Source of the DNA: an uncultured Clostridia bacterium
Lineage (GTDB): Bacteria; Bacillota_A; Clostridia; Christensenellales; Aristaeellaceae
Assembly (NCBI GenBank): GCA_947165745.1
Contig: CAMVBO010000139.1
Location: 1-5,646, forward strand
Reading direction: 5' to 3'
DNA length: 5,646 nucleotides
Shown one piece after another: positions 1-5,465 of the stretch. Every line of letters begins with the position of its first letter. Position 1 is the first letter of the stretch. Position numbers and translations under genes: made by a program. A model generated the notes under the pieces. That model did no database searches, was not told the origin of the DNA, and saw only the letters and a program-made list of their open reading frames with translations.

Positions 1-744
1 AAATTCCGGCAGGAAGGCTGCGCCCAGCCCACTGCACACCATGGGCACGATCTGGGACATAGCGGATACGAAGGTAGTGGGATGAAACAGCAGGCCATGC
101 CGGGCAAAGTATCCGCACAGCATTTCATAACTCACGCTTTTCCGGTGCATCGCCACAAAGGGCCAGGAAGCGATCTGTTCCAAAGTACAGCAGACTTCAG
201 GGTCGGCCTTTGGGGAAATGGATGCGGGGGCCACCAGCACGTCGGGAAAAGTGGCCAAGGTTTCTACGCTCAGGGAAGCGTTTTCATGGAGTGGCTTGGT
301 GACGATGGCCAGATCGGCCAGGCCATGCAGGATCAAAAAGATTGCGTCCTCGCTGGTCGTGCTGCGCACATTGATCTGTACGCCGGGATACTCCTGCCGA
401 TAATCCCGCAGTGCGGGCAGCAGCGTGCCCCGCAGCGCCACTTCGCTGGCGGCGATGGTGATCTGCCCGTCGTGCAGATGGGCCATATTTTTCAGCTCGG
501 TTTCGGCGCAGGCGATATGCTGTACCGCCTCCTGCACATGCGCAAAGAGGATTTCGCCTTCGTGGGTCAGCGTAATACCCTTGTTGCTTCGAATGAAAAG
601 CTGGCAGTTCAGCTCCTGCTCCAGCCGGTTGATGATCCGGGTGATGTTGGGTTGGCTGTTATGCAATATGCGCGCCGCCATGGTAAAGCTTTCGCAGGTG
701 GCCACATGATAGAAAATCCGATACGATTCATAGGATGCCGCCAT
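1..744 (-). CDS. LysR-family transcriptional regulator, partial (C-terminus beyond left edge)
   Basis: Cytoplasmic DNA-binding regulator, expected to bind the divergent promoter region beside it and respond to a small effector. The minus frame is open from the ATG at 744 to base 1, giving 248 codons; LysR proteins are usually 290-310 residues, so about 50 are missing. Residues 5-65 form the winged helix-turn-helix: YRIFYHVATCESFTMAAR, then SQPNITRIINRLEQEL, then LFIR and the GITLTHEG wing. The effector domain begins near residue 90 (DGQITIAASEVALRGTLLP) and reaches the usual GLGAAFLPE stretch at the edge. The start is supported by GGAGGGG (750-756) five bases upstream. Divergence from the MATE gene suggests that it controls the MATE/flavoprotein operon and itself, the common LysR arrangement. 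The effector cannot be read. Family assignment is very secure. Confidence 0.95.
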   Translation of the reverse strand, partial: MAASYESYRIFYHVATCESFTMAARILHNSQPNITRIINRLEQELNCQLFIRSNKGITLTHEGEILFAHVQEAVQHIACAETELKNMAHLHDGQITIAASEVALRGTLLPALRDYRQEYPGVQINVRSTTSEDAIFLILHGLADLAIVTKPLHENASLSVETLATFPDVLVAPASISPKADPEVCCTLEQIASWPFVAMHRKSVSYEMLCGYFARHGLLFHPTTFVSAMSQIVPMVCSGLGAAFLPEF

Positions 745-784
745 GTTTTCCCCTCCATATCAAATCCTGATAGCCGACATGTAA

Positions 785-813
785 AATATATCTTTTGAAG
801 AGAGCAAAGTCAA
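785..813 (-). promoter_or_regulatory. Sigma70-type promoter of the LysR gene
   Basis: Read on the minus strand, TTGACT (808-813) and TATATT (785-790) are separated by exactly 17 bases, a near-consensus vegetative promoter. It lies about 40 bases upstream of the LysR start codon. It overlaps the opposite-facing promoter at 795-822, so the two polymerases would compete for the same DNA. Confidence 0.75.
792..809. promoter_or_regulatory. Possible LysR binding site (T-N11-A dyad) inside both promoters
   Basis: CTTT (792-795) and AAAG (806-809) form an interrupted dyad that contains T795-N11-A807, the spacing classically bound by LysR-family proteins. It sits in the spacers of both divergent promoters, where bound protein could affect either direction. 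The arms are only four bases, so chance occurrence in AT-rich DNA is quite possible. Confidence 0.3.
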
Positions 814-822
814 GTGTATAAT
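795..822 (+). promoter_or_regulatory. Sigma70-type promoter of the MATE/flavoprotein operon
   Basis: TTGAAG (795-800) and a perfect TATAAT (817-822) are separated by 16 bases. Transcription would start near 829, about 37-45 bases before the MATE start codon. The perfect -10 with a slightly short spacer and imperfect -35 is compatible with activation or repression by the LysR protein. Confidence 0.7.
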
Positions 823-828
823 CACCTC

Positions 829-853
829 TGTGTGAAAATACACAAATTCACGC
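829..853. promoter_or_regulatory. Inverted repeats at the predicted MATE transcription start (candidate operator)
   Basis: Two nested dyads occur here. TGTGT (829-833) pairs with ACACA (840-844) across six bases. GTGTGAA (830-836) pairs with TTCACGC (847-853), six of seven positions matching. They lie at about +1 to +25 relative to the predicted MATE promoter, a typical repressor position. Whether the LysR protein or another factor binds them is unknown. Confidence 0.4.
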
Positions 854-865
854 ACGATAGGAAGC

Positions 866-2239
866 ATGCAAACGATGAACAAGGATCTGACAGAGGGAAA
901 ACCATCCACAGTATTATGGCGTTTCTGTCTGCCGCTGTTTGGCAGCATCATTTTTCAACAGCTTTATAATATTGCTGACAGCTGGGTGGCGGGTAAATTC
1001 GTTGGGGAAAGCGCCTTGGCCGCCGTGGGCAACAGCTATGAGATCACGCTGATCTTCATCGCCTTCGCCTTCGGCTGCAATATGGGCTGCTCTGTGGTGG
1101 TGTCGCAGTTATTCGGCGCAAAGGATTATCGGCAGGTGAAAACCGCCGTTTCCACTGCCATGCTGCTGACAGGCGCGGTGTGTCTTGTGCTGATGGCCGC
1201 AGGGCTCGTGGGCTGCCGCTGGCTTCTGGCTCTGCTGAATACACCGCAGAACGCCATGGCGGATTCGGCGCTGTACCTGGATATTTACATCCTGGGGCTG
1301 CCCTTTATGTTCTTTTACAACGTGGCGACAGGGACGTTCGCTGCGCTGGGGGATTCCCGCACGCCCTTTATTTTCCTGGCGCTGTCCTCCACCGCCAATA
1401 TCGGGATGGACATCCTGTTTGTCACTGCTTTTGGCATGGGCGTGGACGGTGTGGCCTGGGCCACCTTTATCTGCCAGGGGATCAGCTGTGTGCTGGCCAT
1501 GATCGTCGTGCTCAGGCGGATGCGGGCGCTGTCGCCAGGGAAGGACAAAGCGCCGCTGTTTTCTGCCGTGCTGCTCAAAAAGATCATCATCATCGCCGTG
1601 CCCAGCACCCTGCAGCAGAGCTTCATCTCCGTGGGCAATCTGGTGATCCAGGGCGTGATCAACGGCTTTGGAACAAGTGTGATGGCGGGCTATTCTGCCG
1701 GGGTCAAGCTGAATAACCTGGTCATTACTTCCTTTACCACGCTGGCCAACGGCATTTCCAATTACACGGCGCAGAACATCGGCGCGGGCAAGCGGGAGCG
1801 TGTGCGGCAAGGCTTGCGGGCGGGGCTGAAAATGGTGTGGATGCTGTGCGTTCCTTTCTGTTTGCTGTATTTCTTCGCGGGAGAAGCGCTGGTACGGTTC
1901 TTTATGGATGATCCGACAGAGCAGGCTTTACGAACCGGCATCGTTTTTTTGCGCATTCTCTCGCCCTTCTATTTCGTTGTTTCCGCCAAGCTGGCGGCGG
2001 ACGGCGTGCTGCGCGGAGCGGGCATGATGCGGCAGTTTATGACGGCCACCTTTACCGACCTGATCCTGCGGGTGATGCTGGCGATCCTGCTCTCCCGCAC
2101 GGCGCTGCAGTCCACGGGGATCTGGTGCGCCTGGCCCATTGGCTGGGTGATCGCCACCGGCATGTCCCTGCTTTTTTACCGAAAAGCATTTGTATCTCTC
2201 CCGGGAAACACCGTTCCCAGCCGGGAACGTGTTGAATAA
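866..2239 (+). CDS. MATE-family multidrug/metabolite efflux transporter
   Basis: Inner-membrane transporter expected to export a small, often cationic or aromatic, compound using a sodium or proton gradient. At 457 residues it has the normal family length. The N-terminus (MNKDLTEGKPSTVLWRFCLP, then LFGSIIFQQLYNIADSWVAG) is the typical start of clostridial MATE proteins, and hydrophobic segments continue throughout, as expected for twelve helices. The second MatE repeat begins near residue 239 (KKIIIIAVPSTLQQS); QNIGAGKRERVRQG near 304 is the conserved inter-helix loop. Two starts are possible. The ATG at 866 is only three bases from AGGA (859-862). The ATG at 875, three codons later, is twelve bases away but begins with the family-typical MNKDL. 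The flavoprotein follows after 17 bases, so the two are probably co-transcribed. Substrate is unknown; related clostridial members are often just called MATE efflux proteins. Confidence 0.93.
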   Translation: MQTMNKDLTEGKPSTVLWRFCLPLFGSIIFQQLYNIADSWVAGKFVGESALAAVGNSYEITLIFIAFAFGCNMGCSVVVSQLFGAKDYRQVKTAVSTAMLLTGAVCLVLMAAGLVGCRWLLALLNTPQNAMADSALYLDIYILGLPFMFFYNVATGTFAALGDSRTPFIFLALSSTANIGMDILFVTAFGMGVDGVAWATFICQGISCVLAMIVVLRRMRALSPGKDKAPLFSAVLLKKIIIIAVPSTLQQSFISVGNLVIQGVINGFGTSVMAGYSAGVKLNNLVITSFTTLANGISNYTAQNIGAGKRERVRQGLRAGLKMVWMLCVPFCLLYFFAGEALVRFFMDDPTEQALRTGIVFLRILSPFYFVVSAKLAADGVLRGAGMMRQFMTATFTDLILRVMLAILLSRTALQSTGIWCAWPIGWVIATGMSLLFYRKAFVSLPGNTVPSRERVE

Positions 2240-2240
2240 A

Positions 2241-2248
2241 AAAGGAGG
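2241..2248 (+). promoter_or_regulatory. Strong ribosome binding site of the flavoprotein gene
   Basis: AAAGGAGG lies two bases after the MATE stop codon and eight bases before the flavoprotein ATG. It is nearly the full anti-Shine-Dalgarno complement, so the second gene can be translated independently of, and probably more strongly than, the MATE gene, whose ribosome site is poor. Confidence 0.85.
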
Positions 2249-2256
2249 AACCCTCT

Positions 2257-4149
2257 ATGAAGAACCGTATCCTCGCCTTGCTGACCGCGCTGGCCATGCT
2301 GCTGTGCATCCTGCCCGCGGCTCTGGCCACAACTGCCACCGAAACCGCTGTTGTCACCGGCACCGGCACAGCCCAGGGCTATGGCGGCGATGTGACCGTG
2401 ACCATGACCCTGGCCGATGGCGAAATCACCATTGTGGAGATCGTCGGTGACGCCGAAACTCAGGGCATCGGCAGCAAGGTCGTTGAAGAGTGGCCCCAGG
2501 CTTTCGTGGAAGCCAACGGCATCGTGGACACCTACACCGGCGCGACCTTCGCCTTCGTCACCCGCGGCGCGGTCATCGAGGCGGCCCGTCAGGCGCTGGA
2601 AAACGCCGGCGTGAACCCCGATGATTATATGCGCGAGGCCCAGGCTGAGGAAGCCAAGGACGAAACCTACGAAGCCGACATCGTGGTGGTCGGCGCGGGC
2701 GGCGCGGGCATGGTGGCCGCCATCACCGCTGCCGACGCCGGCAAGAAGGTGGTCATCGTGGAAAGCCAGCCTGCCGTGGGCGGAAACTCCGTCAAGGCCA
2801 CCGGCGGCATGAACGCCGCCAAGACCGTGTATCAGGACAAGAATGAATTCGGCGAAGGCGCCGGCGTGGAAAAGACCCTGGCCGCTGCCGAAGCCTATGC
2901 CGACAACGAGGCCATCACTGCCCTGGCTGCCAAGGTCAAGGAGCAGTGGGAAGCCTGGCAGGCCAATCCCGAAGGATATTTCGATTCCACCGAACTCTTC
3001 GCCCTGGATACCCTGATCGGCGGCAAGGGCCTGAACAACCCTGACCTGGTGAACACCCTGGTGAACGACAGCGCCGCCGCCATCGATTGGCTCAGCTCCA
3101 TTGGCATTGATCTGAACAACGTGGCGGCCTTCGGCGGCGCGTCCGTCAAGCGCATCCATCGTCCGGTGAACGCCGAGGGCAAGGTGGTCTCCGTAGGCGC
3201 TTATACCGTGCCGCTGCTGGAAAAGGCCAGTCAGGAACGGGACAACATCACCCTGCTCACCGACACCACCGCCACCCAGATCCTGACCGATGAAAACGGC
3301 GAGGCCTGCGGCATCGCGGCCACCGGCAAATCCGGCAACACAGTCACCGTCAACGCCAAGGCCGTGATCCTGGCCAGCGGCGGTTTCGGCGCCAACCTGG
3401 ATATGGTGGTCAAGTACGCGCCTCAGCTGGCGGGCTTCATGACCACCAATGCCGCCGGCATCCAGGGCCAGGGCATCGAAATGGCCCAGGCGCTGGGCGC
3501 CGCCACCGTGGATATGGAGCAGATCCAGATCCATCCCACCGTGCAGGCCGATACCGCTTCCCTGATCACCGAAGGCCTGCGGGGCGACGGCGCGATCCTG
3601 GTGAACGCGGAAGGCAAGCGCTTCATCGACGAAGTGGGCACCCGGGACGTGGTCTCTGCTGCCGAGATCGCCCAGCCCGGCTCCTTCTCCTGGCTGGTGG
3701 TGGACCAGAAGATGGTGGATGCTTCCTCCGTCATTCAGGGCTACATCAACCGGGGCTTCATGTACGGCGCGGACAGCTATGAAGCATTGGCCGCGATCCT
3801 GGAGATCCCCGCCGACGCTTTTGCCGAAACCATGAACACCTGGAACGGTTATGTGGCTGAAAAGAACGATCCCGAGTTTGGCCGCACCAGCTTTGCCCAG
3901 CCCCTGGATACCGCGCCCTTCTATGCGGTGAAGGTCACCGCGGGCATCCATCACACCATGGGCGGTCTGAAGATCGATGAAAACACCCATGTGCTGAATG
4001 AAAACGGCGAGATCATCCCCGGCCTGTTCGCCGCGGGTGAGGTCACCGGCGGCGTGCACGGCGCCAACCGTTTGGGCGGTAACGCCGTGGCCGATTTCGT
4101 AGTCTTTGGCCGCATCGCCGGCCAGCAGGCTGCCGAATATGTAAAGTAA
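2257..4149 (+). CDS. Secreted FMN/FAD flavoprotein reductase (fumarate-reductase-like)
   Basis: Extracytoplasmic reductase of 630 residues that should pass electrons via FMN and FAD to an unsaturated organic acid such as fumarate. Residues 1-24 are a Sec signal peptide (cleavage after ALA; no lipobox). Residues 38-118 form an FMN-binding domain with the DTYTGAT motif (91-97); Thr97 is the expected covalent FMN site used by ApbE-type transferases. From 139 an FAD-binding domain begins with GAGGAG (146-151) and GGNSVKATGGMNA (175-187). By comparison from memory with Shewanella flavocytochrome c3, catalytic and substrate positions are retained: His426 (HPT), Thr438-Glu439, general acid Arg463 (TRDVVS), His565 (HHTMGG) and Arg605 (NRLGGNA), a constant offset of 61. 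There is no CXXCH, so no heme domain; electrons must come from a membrane partner outside this window. Substrate could be fumarate or a related enoate; urocanate seems less likely because His426 and Glu439 are present. Codon use is strongly biased to GC-ending codons, suggesting high expression. Confidence 0.93.
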   Translation: MKNRILALLTALAMLLCILPAALATTATETAVVTGTGTAQGYGGDVTVTMTLADGEITIVEIVGDAETQGIGSKVVEEWPQAFVEANGIVDTYTGATFAFVTRGAVIEAARQALENAGVNPDDYMREAQAEEAKDETYEADIVVVGAGGAGMVAAITAADAGKKVVIVESQPAVGGNSVKATGGMNAAKTVYQDKNEFGEGAGVEKTLAAAEAYADNEAITALAAKVKEQWEAWQANPEGYFDSTELFALDTLIGGKGLNNPDLVNTLVNDSAAAIDWLSSIGIDLNNVAAFGGASVKRIHRPVNAEGKVVSVGAYTVPLLEKASQERDNITLLTDTTATQILTDENGEACGIAATGKSGNTVTVNAKAVILASGGFGANLDMVVKYAPQLAGFMTTNAAGIQGQGIEMAQALGAATVDMEQIQIHPTVQADTASLITEGLRGDGAILVNAEGKRFIDEVGTRDVVSAAEIAQPGSFSWLVVDQKMVDASSVIQGYINRGFMYGADSYEALAAILEIPADAFAETMNTWNGYVAEKNDPEFGRTSFAQPLDTAPFYAVKVTAGIHHTMGGLKIDENTHVLNENGEIIPGLFAAGEVTGGVHGANRLGGNAVADFVVFGRIAGQQAAEYVK

Positions 4150-4168
4150 TCAGCCCATACTGAACACG

Positions 4169-4203
4169 CGGCGGCCTCTCCGAATGGAGAGGCCGCCGTT
4201 TTT
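4169..4203 (+). terminator. Strong intrinsic terminator after the flavoprotein gene
   Basis: A perfect 13-bp GC-rich stem (4169-4181 with 4186-4198) closes a GAAT tetraloop (4182-4185) and is followed by five T residues (4199-4203). It begins 20 bases after the flavoprotein stop codon and should end the MATE/flavoprotein transcript. On the minus strand there is no T run, so it is probably one-directional. Confidence 0.93.
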
Positions 4204-4217
4204 GGATTGATGGGCAT

Positions 4218-4243
4218 GCCCCGAACCTGGAGTCTCCAGGGGC
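4218..4243. repeat. Inverted repeat of unknown role between terminator and alcohol dehydrogenase remnant
   Basis: CCTGGAG (4226-4232) and CTCCAGG (4234-4240) are a perfect dyad around one central T. The outer segments GCCCC (4218-4222) and GGGGC (4239-4243) can pair alternatively. A minus-strand TATAAT occurs just beyond it (4251-4256). It could be an operator-like site or a leftover end of an excised element. No T run follows, so it is not an intrinsic terminator. Confidence 0.35.
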
Positions 4244-4315
4244 GCTGTGTATTATACCATTTTGAGAAAACATCGGCATTACCCGGATCCTTTGCTTTTT
4301 CGGCAGCATTTTCCC

Positions 4316-4678
4316 TTACAGGCAATCCTTGTAGATTTCGACGATGTCCTCGTCCGTCAGCGCGACGAAGGCGTTTTTCAGATAACCGCCGGCGTTGGCG
4401 AGGGAGGCCATTTCGGCGAAATGCTCCGGACCGATCTTCAGTTCGGACAGCGTCATCGGGATGCCGGTCGACTTGAAATACGCTTCCAGCGTGTCGATGC
4501 CGGCAGCGGCCAGCGCGGCTTCATCCTCGCCCGACAGGCCCATCACGTTCTTCGCAAAGCGCACAAAGCGCCAGGCGCAGGAAGGATCTTTCTTTAAAAT
4601 ATGCCGCATACACCGGGTCGTGAGGATGGCAAGCCCGACGCCGTGGGTAATGTCATAATAAGCCGAAAGCTCATTGGT
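4316..4678 (-). pseudogene. Iron-containing alcohol dehydrogenase, C-terminal fragment
   Basis: Remnant of an NAD(P)H-dependent, metal-containing alcohol dehydrogenase of the butanol dehydrogenase type. About 120 residues match the family C-terminus: ELSAYYDITHGVGLAIL, then GIDTLEAYFKSTGIPMTL and ALTDEDIVEIYKDCL before the natural stop at 4316-4318. Full-length members are about 385-390 residues, so the NAD-binding domain and most metal ligands are missing. The last ligand, the His of DITHG, remains. The ligand expected 14 residues earlier falls before the breakpoint, where the frame reads Arg. The reading frame stays open to an ATG at 4729, but codons beyond about 4678 belong to unrelated sequence, so that apparent start is accidental. 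The gene was cut by a rearrangement; no function is expected. Confidence 0.85.
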
Positions 4679-4800
4679 AAGTATCCTGATGATTGCCACC
4701 TTGTGCCTTTCAACGGAGGATGCTTGCATCCGCTGAAACCTACAGCGCCACTGCGCAGGACTTTGGCGAAGATGTAACCGTCACAATCAACGTACAAAGC
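4674..4800 (+). pseudogene. Relic of a second secreted FMN-binding flavoprotein (5' end, frameshifted)
   Basis: Two short plus-strand stretches resemble the start of the intact flavoprotein upstream. From 4674 one frame reads LVSILMIATLCLS, like a signal-peptide core. From about 4720 the next frame reads LASAETYSATAQDF, then GEDVTVTINV. The intact protein has GTAQGYGGDVTVTMTL at the matching place, so TAQ-x-(F/Y)-G-x-DVTVT is shared, and LASA fits a signal-peptidase site. A one-base shift separates the two parts, and similarity stops near 4800, just before the segment where the FMN-attachment motif would come. The ATG at 4720 gives an open frame to a TGA at 4819, too short to work. Its left end coincides with the breakpoint of the alcohol dehydrogenase remnant on the other strand. 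The second stretch is convincing; the signal-peptide part is less certain. Confidence 0.55.
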
Positions 4801-4819
4801 CGCTTTCAGGGAAGCAGCT

Positions 4820-4910
4820 GAGTGGATATGCGATTACGTATAGATCAGTTCATTGAGGATTACTTCTTCCGAACGCTGCCGGATATTGTCCATCTCCCAC
4901 TCAATTAGCC
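4820..4910 (-). other. Short unassigned stretch, possible gene tail
   Basis: The minus strand carries a 27-codon frame (about 4823-4905) reading WEMDNIRQRSEEVILNELIY near its end before a TAA. It looks protein-like and could be the C-terminus of a gene cut off by insertion of the neighbouring transposase region. The plus strand also has a 26-codon ORF here starting MRLRIDQFIEDYF. The two overlap, so at most one is real. No family was recognised. Confidence 0.2.
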
Positions 4911-4925
4911 AATTGGATTAAGGTG

Positions 4926-4931
4926 TATAAT
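4926..4931 (+). promoter_or_regulatory. Possible -10 element upstream of orfA
   Basis: A perfect TATAAT lies 42 bases before the orfA start codon. The sequence at the -35 distance (CAATTA or TTAGCC) is a poor match, so activity would be weak. Confidence 0.4.
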
Positions 4932-4973
4932 AGCGGCAGAGGATTCCGACAGAAAATGTCAGGAGGGAGCCGC

Positions 4974-5306
4974 ATGAAAGAAGCACGTCCCACAACCGTA
5001 GAGGAACGGATTCAGATTGCTAAAGACTGTATATCCAATGGCGGCAACTACGGAGAAACAGCTCTCAAGTACAAGGTTAGCTACCAACAAGTTTACCAGT
5101 GGACAAAAAAGTTCAAGGAAATGGGCGCTGCTGGCCTTGAGGATCGCCGAGGGAAACGAAAGAAAGACCAAACTCCACGCACAGAACTGGAAAAAGCTCA
5201 AATCGAGATTGAGCGTCTCAAGCATGAATTGTACATGACCCAAATGGAGCGCGACCTGCTAAAAAAATTGGACGAAATCGAGAGGAGGGAGGCTTATCGC
5301 AAGTAA
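4974..5306 (+). CDS. IS3-family transposase OrfA (N-terminal DNA-binding subunit)
   Basis: Small helix-turn-helix protein of 110 residues that in IS3-family elements binds the element ends and is fused by frameshifting to the catalytic OrfB. Residues 6-55 form the helix-turn-helix (TTVEERIQIAKDCISNGG, then ETALKYKVSYQQVYQWTKKF), followed by GLEDRRGKRK. Residues about 65-100 are a leucine-zipper-like coiled coil (ELEKAQIEIERLKHEL, then LLKKLDEIERREAYRK). The start is the ATG at 4974, six bases after AGGAGGG (4961-4967); an earlier GTG at 4923 lacks a comparable site and precedes the conserved region. Base composition is more AT-rich than the genes to the left, consistent with transfer. Without a complete OrfB it should be unable to transpose on its own. 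Confidence 0.85.
   Translation: MKEARPTTVEERIQIAKDCISNGGNYGETALKYKVSYQQVYQWTKKFKEMGAAGLEDRRGKRKKDQTPRTELEKAQIEIERLKHELYMTQMERDLLKKLDEIERREAYRK
5261..5267 (+). promoter_or_regulatory. A7 slippery site for -1 frameshifting into orfB
   Basis: Seven A residues read as A-AAA-AAA in the orfA frame, the correct phase for tandem -1 slippage as used by IS3-family elements to make the OrfAB fusion. The -1 frame is open from 5228 (after a TGA at 5225-5227) through 5371. Confidence 0.55.
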
Positions 5307-5374
5307 GGCAATCTCACCTGTATTTCGCTGTTAAGGAAGGCCGAAAAGCAGGTGTTTGCTTCTCCGGCTTTTGA
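5268..5374 (+). pseudogene. Truncated orfB frame of the IS3-family element
   Basis: In the -1 frame after the A7 run the sequence continues past the orfA stop with VRQSHLYFAVKE, resembling the first residues of IS3-family OrfB proteins. It then loses similarity and ends at a TGA (5372-5374). A functional OrfB is roughly 270-300 residues with a DDE catalytic core; nothing of that core is here. The orfA frame is also open after its own stop until a TAG at 5433, with no recognised content. The element therefore lacks its catalytic part and right end. Confidence 0.5.
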
Positions 5375-5447
5375 ATCGATGATTGAAAGCATCATCCGTC
5401 TTGCATGCGAAACAGTTTGTTTTCAATCCTGTTAGGTTCATGACGAT

Positions 5448-5462
5448 AGGAGGAACGAGGAG
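5448..5462 (+). promoter_or_regulatory. Tandem ribosome-binding-like motifs before the right-edge gene
   Basis: AGGAGG (5448-5453) and GAGGAG (5457-5462) lie 12 and 3 bases before the ATG at 5466. Neither spacing is ideal, but together they support this start. Confidence 0.5.
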
Positions 5463-5465
5463 AAC

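Noticed and set aside
82..798. Plus-strand ORF of 238 codons
   Set aside because: It is in register antisense to the LysR gene, which has clear family motifs; the plus product has no recognisable domain and no ribosome site.
1109..1810. Minus-strand ORF of 233 codons opposite the MATE gene
   Set aside because: Shadow of the transporter gene; basic, His-rich product with no family resemblance.
2273..2308. Lipoprotein signal with Cys17 in the flavoprotein leader
   Set aside because: Residues before Cys17 are Met-Leu-Leu, and a lipobox needs Gly, Ala or Ser just before the Cys; an ordinary signal peptidase I site (ALA) follows at residue 24.
2176..4059. Minus-strand ORF of 627 codons opposite the flavoprotein
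   Set aside because: Produced by GC-rich codon bias on the true strand; low-complexity Gly/His-rich product without domains.
4247..4597. Plus-strand ORF over the alcohol dehydrogenase remnant
   Set aside because: Antisense shadow; the minus frame matches the dehydrogenase C-terminus up to its natural stop codon.
4594..4797. Minus-strand ORF of 67 codons crossing the junction
   Set aside because: It spans the breakpoint and both remnants in frames unrelated to either; no domain.
5378..5396. Hairpin GATGAT...ATCATC as a terminator
   Set aside because: Only a six-base AT-rich stem and no T run after it.
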